Shown: positions 11,899 to 19,284 of the stretch, in pieces | Numbering within the stretch: position 1 is the stretch's first letter | Layout: the number at the start of each line of letters is the position of its first letter | Assembly: GCA_024404735.1 (NCBI GenBank) | Contig: JAKSPP010000009.1 | Coordinates: forward strand, 1-21,036 | From: Oscillospiraceae bacterium | Lineage (GTDB): Bacteria > Bacillota > Clostridia > Oscillospirales > Oscillospiraceae | Reading direction: 5' to 3' | DNA length: 21,036 nucleotides | The notes under the pieces: generated by a model | The model's database searches: none | Told to the model about the DNA's origin: nothing | The model's input: the letters and a program-made list of their open reading frames with translations, nothing else | Position numbers and translations under genes: made by a program

Positions 11899-13776
11899 TC
11901 AGCCGAGATTTACAGCGGCGCAATAGCCCTCGTAAACTGCGTTAATGAGGTTGCCGCCTGCTCTGTGGCAGTCGCCGATTATAACGACATTGTCGCATAC
12001 CTCTCTGAAGGCATCAACGCTGTTCTGGCGAAGACCCAGAGAAAGGAGAACCGTATCTGCCTCAATGGTGAACTCGCCCTTTTCGGCGTTGGAAACAACG
12101 GCGCCCTTTTCGGTGATACCCTTGAGGGCAGTACCAAGGTAGGTCTTCATTCCCTTGACCTCAAGCTCATTGCGGAGGAATCTTGCAGCGGAGCCTGCAA
12201 CGTTCTTATCCAGAGTGAAGAAGTCGCCTATCATATCAACAAGGGTTACGGTGTGGCCGTCACGGGTAAGCTGAACGGCTGTCTCTGTGCCTGTAAGACC
12301 CGCACCGATTATGACAACGTTCTTTCCGCACTTTACCTTGCCCATATCCGCATCGCCGGCCCAGAATACGTTGGGGCCGTCAATGCCGGGAAGGCGGGGG
12401 ATGATGGGAGAGGTTCCGACTGCGACGAATACAGCATCGGGCTTCTCTGCGGCAATATTCTCGGGGGTAGCCTCTGTATTCAGGCGTACATCGATATCAC
12501 CGTTGTCTGTAACTCTCTTGATGCTCCAGTCAAGGTAACGGCGAAGGTCACGCTTAAGCTCGGATGCGGAGGCGGGGAAGAGCATACCGCCGAGACGGTC
12601 TGCCTTCTCCATAAGGACAACCTTATGGCCGAGCTTTGCAGCGGTATCAGCGGCCTCAAGACCTGCGGGGCCGCCGCCCACAATAACGACCTTTTTGGGG
12701 CTCTCGGTCTTCTTGATATTCCTGAAGAATGTCTCCTTGCCTGCAACGGGGTTAACGGAGCAGCGAAGGGGCTTTGAGTAGGTATGGGGGTTTCCTACGC
12801 CGACACAGGCCATGCATCTGATGCAGGGACGGACTGTGCTGTCAAGGCCTGCCTTTGCCTTGGCGGGGAGACGGGGGTCGGCAATAAGAGAGCGAATCAT
12901 TGCGACCATATCGCTCTTGCCGGAGGAAATAACGCCCTCGGCAAGGTCCATATTGATTCCGCCGACAACGGATACGGGGATTTTAAGCTCCTTCTTAAAG
13001 GCGGCGGCAAGGTCAACATTGGCTCCTCTGGGCATATAGTAGGGGGGAATCATATATGCGCCTGCGGAGAGAGTGTACATATTACCGGAGGATACGTGGA
13101 TGATGTCCAGCTTATCCTCAATAAGCTTTGCAAACCTGACTGCATCCTCAAGGCCTACGCCCTCGGGATAGCGCTCGTCACCGGAGATGCGGTAGCTGAT
13201 TGCCATATTGGGGGTGAGCTCTGCCCTTACGGCATCGAGAAGCTCACGAGCAAACTTACTGCCCATTTCGTTCTGGCAGCCGTACTCATCGGTTCTCTTG
13301 TTCTTGTCGGGAGAATTGAAGAGGGCAACCACGTGGCCGTGACCACCGTGAACCATAACCATATCCATTCCACCCTCCTTGCAGCGGCGGGCGGCGGCGG
13401 CAAAGTCGGCAATAATCTGCTTGATTTCGGCAACGGAAAGGTCGGCGGGGAGATATTCCGCTCTCAGATTGAGCTCGATGGAGGCGAGAGCGCCGTAACG
13501 GTGCATCTCATCGGAGAAACGGATAAGGCCGTTTACAACTCTGTCGGTTGAGAGGTTAACGACATTGTGTGCCTCCTCGGCGTATTCTGCGGTTACGGGG
13601 CTGTCGCCGATGGTGACGATGGCGGCACCGCCCTTTGCAAACTCTGCATTATATGCAATAAATTCTTCTGTTATAAGTCCTTCGGTTGTGCAAAGGAAGG
13701 GCTGCGCGGGAGACATTTCTATTCTGTTTCTGGCTGTGAGCCTGCCTATCTTAAGAGGCTGCATAAGGTCTCTCAT
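11899..13776 (-). CDS. Old-yellow-enzyme Fe-S flavoprotein (2-enoate / 2,4-dienoyl-CoA reductase type)
   Basis: A 625-residue oxidoreductase in the FldZ/BaiCD/2,4-dienoyl-CoA reductase group, which reduces activated C=C bonds in anaerobes. Order of parts: an N-terminal FMN TIM barrel (about 1-310) with MVHGGHGH at 141-148, NSPDKNKRTDEYG and VGGINM; a [4Fe-4S] cysteine cluster (Cys318, 321, 324, 339); an FAD Rossmann domain with VVIVGGGPAGLEAA (363-376); and an NAD(P) domain with VVIIGAGLTGTE. Two details differ from the usual enzymes. Cysteine spacing is C-x2-C-x2-C-x14-C where C-x2-C-x3-C-x11-C is common, and His148 stands where many members have the catalytic Tyr (HGAHGY). AAAGGTGG precedes the ATG. 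It appears monocistronic with its own promoter. The substrate cannot be named from sequence. Confidence 0.85.
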   Translation of the reverse strand: MRDLMQPLKIGRLTARNRIEMSPAQPFLCTTEGLITEEFIAYNAEFAKGGAAIVTIGDSPVTAEYAEEAHNVVNLSTDRVVNGLIRFSDEMHRYGALASIELNLRAEYLPADLSVAEIKQIIADFAAAARRCKEGGMDMVMVHGGHGHVVALFNSPDKNKRTDEYGCQNEMGSKFARELLDAVRAELTPNMAISYRISGDERYPEGVGLEDAVRFAKLIEDKLDIIHVSSGNMYTLSAGAYMIPPYYMPRGANVDLAAAFKKELKIPVSVVGGINMDLAEGVISSGKSDMVAMIRSLIADPRLPAKAKAGLDSTVRPCIRCMACVGVGNPHTYSKPLRCSVNPVAGKETFFRNIKKTESPKKVVIVGGGPAGLEAADTAAKLGHKVVLMEKADRLGGMLFPASASELKRDLRRYLDWSIKRVTDNGDIDVRLNTEATPENIAAEKPDAVFVAVGTSPIIPRLPGIDGPNVFWAGDADMGKVKCGKNVVIIGAGLTGTETAVQLTRDGHTVTLVDMIGDFFTLDKNVAGSAARFLRNELEVKGMKTYLGTALKGITEKGAVVSNAEKGEFTIEADTVLLSLGLRQNSVDAFREVCDNVVIIGDCHRAGGNLINAVYEGYCAAVNLG

Positions 13777-13851
13777 AAGAATTATCCACCTTTTTCATTT
13801 TATATTTCGGGGGCATTTTCAGCCCGACCGCAAGGTCTGCTTAACAGTACT

Positions 13852-13884
13852 ATTATATATATTATTTTAAAATTTACAAGACAA
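13852..13884 (-). promoter_or_regulatory. Promoter of the flavoprotein gene
   Basis: Minus-strand TTGTAA (13874-13879), 16 bases, TATAAT (13852-13857), about 75 bases before the ATG. An overlapping TTGTCT (13879-13884) with a TATATA 17 bases on is an alternative. Confidence 0.5.
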
Positions 13885-13912
13885 TTTATTGGAAAGAGAG
13901 GGGAAAACAGTG

Positions 13913-14680
13913 TTACAGCGCCGTTTCCGGGGTATATTCATCCCCGATAATATAGTCAATTCCGGCCTTTCTTGCCTGAGAGGCCTGATGCCGTCTCGGA
14001 ATCCGGTAGGTTTTTCCGTCCTTTATGAAATATGCCCCGGTCTGGTGAAACTGAAAGGATACATCGTTTTCAATGCACTGTCTTCTTACATCAAGCACCC
14101 AGTCGTAGTTAAGGGGGCGCACCTTATTGCCGGACTCACCGGAGCAGATTACCTCAAGAATTCCGCCCTTTAAGTACTTTTCGAGCTTAACGGGGCCCAG
14201 CATCGGGGCAATTATTATGGTTTTGTGCTTTATGGGGAGCTCTGCAAATATGGGGAGTCTGTATTCGGCCCTGTCCTGATTTTCACAGGTGCAGCCGACT
14301 GTAACATTGTCATAGCCGTCTCCCCAGTCGGGGGGGACACACTGCATAAATCTTTCAATGCGCTTTGTGAAAAAATAGAACATACAGTCGCTGCGCTGTC
14401 TTATCATATCCCAGCAGTCTTCTCTCCACTCATCTGCATCCTCAAGGAGAAAATCCGAGGTAAAGCAGGTCATTACAAGAGAGCCGGGCTCTATTCTGAA
14501 GCTACCGTCCCTTTTCCTTTTTACGGGCAGATTAAAGTTCTGCGTTTTACGGCACTCCTCCGAGGATACGGCGCTTCCGTAGGCCTCATCCTGCCTGTAA
14601 ACATAGCAGTAGCGGCAGCCCTCGGAGTATTTCGTGCAGCCGTGCCAGGGATTCCAGCCCTCGTATTTCCGCTGACTCAT
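13913..14680 (-). CDS. DUF5131 family protein (phage Gp37/Gp68-like)
   Basis: A 255-residue protein with the DUF5131 hallmarks. These are WNPWHGCTKYSEGCRYCY near the N-terminus (Cys15, Cys22, Cys25, a radical-SAM-like cluster motif), FLLEDADEWR, FYFFTKR, VTVGCTCEN, the IIIAPMLGPVKL strand and SGESGNKVRPLNYDWV. Members occur in phages and bacterial genomes, and their reaction is not established; an Fe-S cluster is likely from the cysteines. The ATG at 14680 is preferred over one at 14701 because GGAG stands 10 bases before it while the upstream ATG has no ribosome site. It is divergent from the rpmH operon, where many bacteria carry dnaA instead. The composition is core-like, so recent transfer is not obvious. 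Confidence 0.8.
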   Translation of the reverse strand: MSQRKYEGWNPWHGCTKYSEGCRYCYVYRQDEAYGSAVSSEECRKTQNFNLPVKRKRDGSFRIEPGSLVMTCFTSDFLLEDADEWREDCWDMIRQRSDCMFYFFTKRIERFMQCVPPDWGDGYDNVTVGCTCENQDRAEYRLPIFAELPIKHKTIIIAPMLGPVKLEKYLKGGILEVICSGESGNKVRPLNYDWVLDVRRQCIENDVSFQFHQTGAYFIKDGKTYRIPRRHQASQARKAGIDYIIGDEYTPETAL

Positions 14681-14835
14681 AAAGCAATATCTCCAAATCA
14701 TGCAAGGGGGTCTTTTTCCCCGTCTTCGTTTCCGATTTTATCACAAAAAAAGCACGTATGGCAAGACGTATATAGCCAAACCGCTTCCCAAAAGCCGATT
14801 TAAGCATTATTTTTCGGAAATATGTTTAAAAAGTG

Positions 14836-14865
14836 TTGACATTATCTTGCAATATGTTGTATAAT
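14836..14865 (+). promoter_or_regulatory. Consensus promoter of the rpmH operon
   Basis: Perfect TTGACA (14836-14841) and TATAAT (14860-14865) with an 18-base spacer. It is followed by a leader of about 87 bases with small hairpins (GTGGGT-TAGT-ACCCGC and CGGTC-TGT-GACCG) before rpmH. Confidence 0.9.
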
Positions 14866-14958
14866 TCCACTCCGTGGGTTAGTACCCGCCTAAAAAATGT
14901 TTACTACCTCGGTCTGTGACCGTTGTTGAGTAATTACACGATGTGAAAGGAGAAAGAA

Positions 14959-15093
14959 ATGCTTCGTACTTACCAGCCCAAGAAGCGTCAGCGCAAGAAA
15001 GAGCACGGCTTCCGCAAGAGAATGTCCACGGCCAACGGCCGCAAGGTCCTCGCCCGCCGCAGAGCAAAGGGCAGAGCCCGTCTCTCTTATTGA
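14959..15093 (+). CDS. rpmH: 50S ribosomal protein L34
   Basis: A 44-residue, highly basic protein beginning MLRTYQPKKRQRKKEHGF and continuing RKRMSTANGRKVLARRRAKG to RARLSY. This is the complete and unmistakable L34 sequence, a late-assembling protein of the large ribosomal subunit. AAAGGAGAAAG lies directly before the ATG. It is the first gene of rpmH-rnpA-yidD-yidC-khpB and sits behind a consensus promoter. The second residue is Leu where most bacteria have Lys. Confidence 0.98.
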   Translation: MLRTYQPKKRQRKKEHGFRKRMSTANGRKVLARRRAKGRARLSY

Positions 15094-15143
15094 CGCGAAG
15101 AGCCCCGGAAAGCCGGGCAAAATTTTCACACCGGTCAACATAC

Positions 15144-15174
15144 AGGGCGACAAGCTTTCTGGCATTGTCGCCCT
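15144..15174 (+). promoter_or_regulatory. Intercistronic hairpin between rpmH and rnpA
   Basis: Perfect 10-base arms (15144-15153 and 15165-15174) followed by ATTTCTTT, not an uninterrupted T run. Flanking CACCGGTC (15129-15136) and GACCGGGTG may extend it. A partial terminator or processing site that lowers rnpA relative to rpmH is the likely role. Confidence 0.55.
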
Positions 15175-15208
15175 ATTTCTTTAGACCGGGTGCGGAAGGA
15201 GAAAGGCT

Positions 15209-15562
15209 ATGAAGTTCACGGATACTTTGAAAAAGAACTACGAATTTCAGCGTCTTTATCACAAGGGCAGCAGCAGTGTTTCGCCGTTACTGGTGCTGTA
15301 TTTCCGAAAAGCTAAACGGCAGACCAACAAAATAGGAATAACGGTTTCAAAAAAGCTGGGCAAAGCGGTTACAAGGAACAAAATCCGCCGCCGCCTGCGC
15401 GAGATTTACCGCCTCCACGAGTCCGAAATAAGCCCCGGAATCGACCTTGTAATCGTTGCAAGGGGTAAGGCCGTGGGTGCAGATTACAAGCGTCTTGAAA
15501 GCGCCTTTGTATCTCAGGCGGGAAAGCTCGGAATAATGTCGAAGCCGGAGGGGACAAGGTGA
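15209..15562 (+). CDS. rnpA: Ribonuclease P protein component
   Basis: A 117-residue RnpA, the protein subunit that helps the RNase P RNA bind precursor tRNA 5' leaders. The RNR signature KKLGKAVTRNKIRRRLRE is at 48-65, after the N-terminal FQRLYHKG segment and central beta strands. Length is normal. GGAAGGAGAAAGG precedes the ATG. Its stop overlaps the yidD GTG start (GTGA). Confidence 0.97.
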   Translation: MKFTDTLKKNYEFQRLYHKGSSSVSPLLVLYFRKAKRQTNKIGITVSKKLGKAVTRNKIRRRLREIYRLHESEISPGIDLVIVARGKAVGADYKRLESAFVSQAGKLGIMSKPEGTR

Positions 15563-15777
15563 AAAAGCTACTCATTGCTCTTGTAAAGTTTTACAGAGCC
15601 TATATCTCCCCTCACACTCCTCCCAGCTGCAGGTTTATTCCGACCTGCTCACAGTATGCGCTGGAGGCGCTGGAAAAATACGGCGCCGCGAAGGGAAGCC
15701 TTCTCGCATTAAAGCGCATATCCAAATGCCACCCTTTCCACAGGGGTGAGCACGATTTTTACGATCCCGTGCCCTGA
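15559..15777 (+). CDS. yidD: Membrane protein insertion efficiency factor YidD
   Basis: A 72-residue YidD with the family motif PPSCRFIPTCSQYALEALEKYG, then LALKRISKCHPFHRGEHD and a VP end. The three cysteines are in the usual places. It assists YidC-dependent membrane insertion at the inner face of the membrane through an N-terminal amphipathic helix (KLLIALVKFYRAYISP). The start is a GTG overlapping the rnpA stop by four bases, so translation is coupled. yidC follows after about 30 bases. Confidence 0.95.
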   Translation: MKKLLIALVKFYRAYISPHTPPSCRFIPTCSQYALEALEKYGAAKGSLLALKRISKCHPFHRGEHDFYDPVP

Positions 15778-15807
15778 CCGAAGGGGCCGGAATCGGCAGG
15801 AGAATTT

Positions 15808-17148
15808 ATGGATTTAATCGCAAAACCGTTCGGCAAGCTGCTGCTCCTGATTTACAACTGGTGCGGCAACTACGGCATCGCAATCTTTCTTTTCGCCCTG
15901 ATTCTCAAGCTCATTATGCTGCCCTTCCAGATGAAGAGCAAAAAGGGCATGATGAGAATGAACAGCCTTCAGCCTCAGGTTAAGGCCCTTGAGAAGAGAC
16001 ACGAGGGCAACCCCCGCAAATATCAGGAGGAGGTCTCCAAGCTCTATAAGGAAGAAAAGTGCAACCCCATGAGCGGTTGTATCTGGAGCCTCATCCCCTT
16101 CCCCATTCTCATTGCACTCTACTCCGCAATCCGCCGCCCCCTCACCGTTATGATGGGCCTTGCAGAGGACCTCATCACCGACGGCGGCGCCATCTACCAG
16201 AAGCTGGCCGAGCTTGGCTATGAGTTTTCCGCAAAGGCCGATGCCTATGGCGAGCTCAAATACTCCCAGTTTATCTCCAACAACTTCGATGCCTTCTCCG
16301 GCATCAGCGAGAAGCTTGTTCAGATTAACTACAAGTTCCTCGGCCTCAACCTGGGCGACAAGCCCGTTGTTAATTTCTGGGCACAGGAAAATCCCGGCTA
16401 CTGGGCTCTGATGCTTCTCATCCCCATCATCGCCGCCTTCCTTTCCTGGGCAACGGCAAAACTCACTCAGGCCTTAAACCCCCAGACACAGCAGTCCGGA
16501 GCAGGCTCTCAGGCGGCAAACTCCATGAAGTCCATGAACCTCATGATGCCCCTTATGACTCTCTACTTCTGCTTCATCATGCCCGCCGCCCTCGGCGTTT
16601 ACTGGATTTACTCCTCTGTCCTCTCCGTTATTCAGGAGGCTATTCTCAATGCCTACTACGGCAAGAAGCTGGCCGCCGAAAATGAGGAGAGAATGGCACG
16701 CTTCAAGGCCAAGGAAGAGGAATACGAGCGCAAGCGCAAGGAGTACGAGGAGCTCAAGAAGGAGTCCGGTTCCATTGAGAACAAGAACACCTCCAAGAAG
16801 AAGCTTCAGGCTCAGAAAAAGGCAGAAACCGACGAGGTCAAGGCCGCAGCCGCCCGTGAGGAGCGCGCTCAGAGAAGAGCAATGCTCGGTATTGAGGAGA
16901 AGGAAGAAATTCCCGAGTCTCAGGTCGGTAACCGCAGATATGCCCGCGGCAGAGCTTATGTTGCAGACCGTTACTCTCACCCCGAGACAGCCGAGGAGAA
17001 GACCCTTTTAGCCGCTCAGGCCTCCGAGGATGACGAGGCAGAGGAGGAAAACACCGCCTCCTGCGAGGATGCAGCCGAAGAAAACACTAAGGCCACAGCA
17101 GAAGAGGCAGCCACCGAGGCAGAAACCGACGAGGAAGAGGCATTATAA
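15808..17148 (+). CDS. yidC: Membrane protein insertase YidC/Oxa1 family
   Basis: A 446-residue insertase. The membrane part covers about residues 1-286: hydrophobic segments at roughly 22-41, 91-108, 197-218 and 246-280 surround the cytosolic hairpin (QMKSKKGMMRMNSLQPQVKALEK region) and a loop at 115-190. The groove position that is Arg in Bacillus YidC is Lys34 here (FALILKLIMLPF). No lipoprotein signal is seen. Residues 287-446 form a long charged cytosolic tail, first a Lys/Glu coiled region (about 287-375) and then a very acidic Ala/Glu stretch to the end; basic tails are the norm for ribosome contact. AGGAG precedes the ATG. It works with YidD upstream and lies in the canonical operon before khpB. 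Confidence 0.95.
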   Translation: MDLIAKPFGKLLLLIYNWCGNYGIAIFLFALILKLIMLPFQMKSKKGMMRMNSLQPQVKALEKRHEGNPRKYQEEVSKLYKEEKCNPMSGCIWSLIPFPILIALYSAIRRPLTVMMGLAEDLITDGGAIYQKLAELGYEFSAKADAYGELKYSQFISNNFDAFSGISEKLVQINYKFLGLNLGDKPVVNFWAQENPGYWALMLLIPIIAAFLSWATAKLTQALNPQTQQSGAGSQAANSMKSMNLMMPLMTLYFCFIMPAALGVYWIYSSVLSVIQEAILNAYYGKKLAAENEERMARFKAKEEEYERKRKEYEELKKESGSIENKNTSKKKLQAQKKAETDEVKAAAAREERAQRRAMLGIEEKEEIPESQVGNRRYARGRAYVADRYSHPETAEEKTLLAAQASEDDEAEEENTASCEDAAEENTKATAEEAATEAETDEEEAL

Positions 17149-17191
17149 GTCCGATTCCAAACACCTAACATTCAGAAGGACAAATACAATA

Positions 17192-17863
17192 ATGATAAAA
17201 ACCGTTGAAAAAAGCGCCAAGACAGAAGAGCTTGCAATTGCAGCCGCAGTTGCAGAGCTGGGCGTTTCCGCAGACGATGTCACCGTTGAAGTCGTTTCCA
17301 AGGCAAAGAGCGGTTTCTTCGGCATCGGCGCCGCTCCCGCAGTTGTTCGCGTCAGCGTTGAAATCCCCGACACTCAGAAGGATAAGGTCGAGCGTTACTT
17401 AAAGGGCCTTCTCAAGTGCATGGATTTAGAGGCAGACATCGAAATAAAGCAGGACGAAAAGGGCGCACTCTCCGTCAATCTCAGCGGAAACGGAATGGGT
17501 GCCATAATCGGAAGAAGAGGCGAGACCTTAGACGCCATTCAGCACCTTGTCAACTACTCCGTTAATCGCGGCAACGATAAGCGCAGTCACATCAGCGTTG
17601 ACGCCGAGAACTACCGCGCAAAGAGAGAGGATTCTCTCGTTCGCCTTGCCGAGAAGATGGCCGCAAAGACCATCAAGTACCGCAGAAGCATGGCTCTTGA
17701 GCCCATGAACTCCTACGAGAGGCACATCATCCACACCGCCCTTCAGGATTACGAGGGCGTTTCCACTGCCTCCGTCGGTGTTGAGCCCAACCGCAGAGTC
17801 GTTGTAAATTACGAAAAGCCCGCCAAGCCCGACAACAAGCCGCGCAGCCGCGAGTGGGCATAA
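17192..17863 (+). CDS. khpB: RNA-binding protein KhpB (Jag / SpoIIIJ-associated, KH-R3H)
   Basis: A 223-residue KhpB/Jag protein. The Jag-N domain spans residues 1-55 with the KSGFFGIG loop; a type II KH domain follows with the GxxG loop IIGRRGE (105-111); then an R3H domain in which ERHIIH supplies Arg177 and His181. It binds RNA, in known Bacillota with KhpA, and affects cell division and elongation. The frame is open upstream into the yidC end, but the ATG at 17192 is chosen because it opens the conserved MIKTVEKSAKT start and AGAAGGA precedes it, though at a long 11-base distance. Usually mnmE and mnmG follow; here an acyl carrier protein gene does. Confidence 0.95.
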   Translation: MIKTVEKSAKTEELAIAAAVAELGVSADDVTVEVVSKAKSGFFGIGAAPAVVRVSVEIPDTQKDKVERYLKGLLKCMDLEADIEIKQDEKGALSVNLSGNGMGAIIGRRGETLDAIQHLVNYSVNRGNDKRSHISVDAENYRAKREDSLVRLAEKMAAKTIKYRRSMALEPMNSYERHIIHTALQDYEGVSTASVGVEPNRRVVVNYEKPAKPDNKPRSREWA

Positions 17864-17895
17864 ATCTTCAAAGTCATTTTAATGAGGTGAATACC

Positions 17896-18123
17896 ATGAT
17901 ATTTGACCAGCTTTGCCAGATTATCTCCCGCCAGATGGATGTCGAGCTTTCCTCCATCCGCCGCGATACCAACGTTGTTGAGGACCTTGGCGCCGATTCT
18001 CTCGATATCGCCGAGCTTCTCACCATTCTCGAGGACGAGTTCAATGTTGTTCTCGTTGATGACCGCATCCGCGAGCTCTACACCGTCGGCGAGATTGCAG
18101 AGTATCTCGAGAGCGTAATGTAA
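17896..18123 (+). CDS. acpP: Acyl carrier protein
   Basis: A 75-residue acyl carrier protein that holds growing acyl chains on a phosphopantetheine arm. The attachment site is Ser35 in LGADSLDIAEL, followed by the acidic helix LTILEDEFNV and the usual C-terminal TVGEIAEYL. TGAGGTGA sits 5 bases before the ATG; the frame extends further upstream but the conserved start is here. It lies 32 bases after khpB, so it is probably the last gene of the rpmH operon, before the terminator at 18157. No fatty-acid synthesis gene is adjacent, so it could be a housekeeping ACP or a second copy. Confidence 0.93.
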   Translation: MIFDQLCQIISRQMDVELSSIRRDTNVVEDLGADSLDIAELLTILEDEFNVVLVDDRIRELYTVGEIAEYLESVM

Positions 18124-18156
18124 GACGTTCTGTTTTAAAAGCCGTTAAATAATAAA

Positions 18157-18203
18157 ACACCCGAAGGGGCCTGAAATTACAGGCATACCCTTCGGGTGTT
18201 TTT
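18157..18203 (+). terminator. Terminator of the rpmH-acpP operon, copy 1 of a repeated terminator
   Basis: A 12-bp stem (18157-18168 with 18188-18199), an ATA bulge, an inner 5-bp stem (GCCTG/CAGGC) with AAATTA loop, then a T run. The preceding A run makes it bidirectional. Bases 18158-18203 recur identically at 20028-20073. Confidence 0.9.
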
Positions 18204-18340
18204 ATCATATCAGGAATTTTTTATTAATAAATGAAACCAAAAGCTCTTAAATTACGCTATAGTAAGTAAAGGGTAGATTCGGATACGGTGGAAGGGCTCA
18301 GCTATTCTAAAGCATTTATCTCCCAAATTTATGATATTTG

Positions 18341-18370
18341 TTGACAATTACAGCCTTTCCCATTTATGCT
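18341..18370 (+). promoter_or_regulatory. Promoter of the small membrane protein gene
   Basis: Perfect TTGACA (18341-18346), 18 bases, TATGCT (18365-18370), 24 bases before the ATG at 18395. The sequence 18204-18340 before it shows no gene or other signal. Confidence 0.55.
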
Positions 18371-18394
18371 ACAAACGGGAGGGGAACATTTAAT

Positions 18395-18676
18395 ATGATA
18401 GAAAAAGCAAAAGTTTTCCTGCATAGTCCCGTTAAAAGGACTTCTCTTTTTAATATTCTGTCCATACTGCTTTTTTGTATTATCGGCATCGGTGCACTGC
18501 ACGTTATTTATCTTCTTTTTGCAATTAACGCCTTTTTGTTCTATCGTGATTACAAAGGCAAAAAAGTCAGGTTTGTTTTTCTCGGCCTTTTCATAATATT
18601 CCTTTTTATGCTATTAAGTGGTATTATCTTTGGTGCCTTAAATATTTCCTTTGTCATATACGCAAGCGGTAACTAA
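18395..18676 (+). CDS. Small membrane protein of unknown function
   Basis: A 93-residue protein, not recognised. It has a short basic N-terminus (MIEKAKVFLHSPVKRTS), then hydrophobic stretches at about 18-50 (possibly two helices with a short turn) and 59-80, separated by the charged segment YRDYKGKKVR. The ATG at 18395 has GGGAGGGG nearby; an earlier start at 18338 lacks a site. It is AT-rich and lies 54 bases before the broken sigma-factor gene in the same direction, so it may belong to the same regulated unit. Confidence 0.6.
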   Translation: MIEKAKVFLHSPVKRTSLFNILSILLFCIIGIGALHVIYLLFAINAFLFYRDYKGKKVRFVFLGLFIIFLFMLLSGIIFGALNISFVIYASGN

Positions 18677-18730
18677 AAATAATAAAAAAACGCTATGACC
18701 GCAGTATCATACGGAAGAGAGGAGTAGCCC

Positions 18731-19284
18731 TTGGATGACAGAGCCATAGTACAGCTTTATCTTGAGAGAAACGAAAAAGCCATCAATATTACAGCAGAAA
18801 AGTATGGCAAAAAACTGAGAAGCATTGCATACGGCATAACCGAGGACAATCAGGCCTCCGAGGAGTGCGAAAATGACACATACCTTGCGGTCTGGAATAG
18901 CATTCCTCCGAACAAACCTATTTTTTCGCTTATATTTCAAGGATTACAAGGCACATCTCCATTGATTACTGCCGCAGACAAAATGCCCAAAAACGAGACG
19001 CCCCGGTTCTTTCCGTTTCCGAGGAACTTGAAAGCTGTTTTCCGGCAGATGATACTATCGAAGAAGAAATTAATGCCCGAGAACTTATTAAAGTAATAGA
19101 AGCATTTTTGCGGACTATCCCCAAAGAAAACCGAATAATATTTCTTAGAAGATACTACTTCTGCGACAGTATTTCGGACATTGCCGCTTTTATGTCCCTA
19201 AAGGAAAGCAAAATAAAAAGCTCTCTTTTCAGGACCCGAAAAAAGCTTCATAAAATTCTTGAAAAGGAGGGCTTCATTCTGTGA
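18731..19284 (+). pseudogene. ECF-type RNA polymerase sigma factor, frameshifted
   Basis: The first part (TTG at 18731, GAGAGGAG upstream) reads DDRAIVQLYLERNEKAI to NDTYLAVWNSIPPNKP, the region-2 start of the Bacillota sigma factors that precede membrane-bound anti-sigma proteins. At the T6 run 18921-18926 the frame is lost. Adding one T restores region 2 (FFAYISRITRHISIDYCRRQ), the linker and a complete region 4 (RTIPKENRIIFLRRYYF, then SESKI-like KESKIKSSLFRTRKKL and EKEGFIL) to the TGA at 19282-19284, for 184 residues in all. The rest is intact, which points to a recent slip, phase variation, recoding or a sequencing error. The stop overlaps the next gene's GTG by four bases. Confidence 0.85.

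Noticed and set aside
14681..14958. Replication origin next to rpmH
   Set aside because: Only one weak DnaA-box-like sequence (TTTATCACA) was seen, with no cluster and no dnaA gene.
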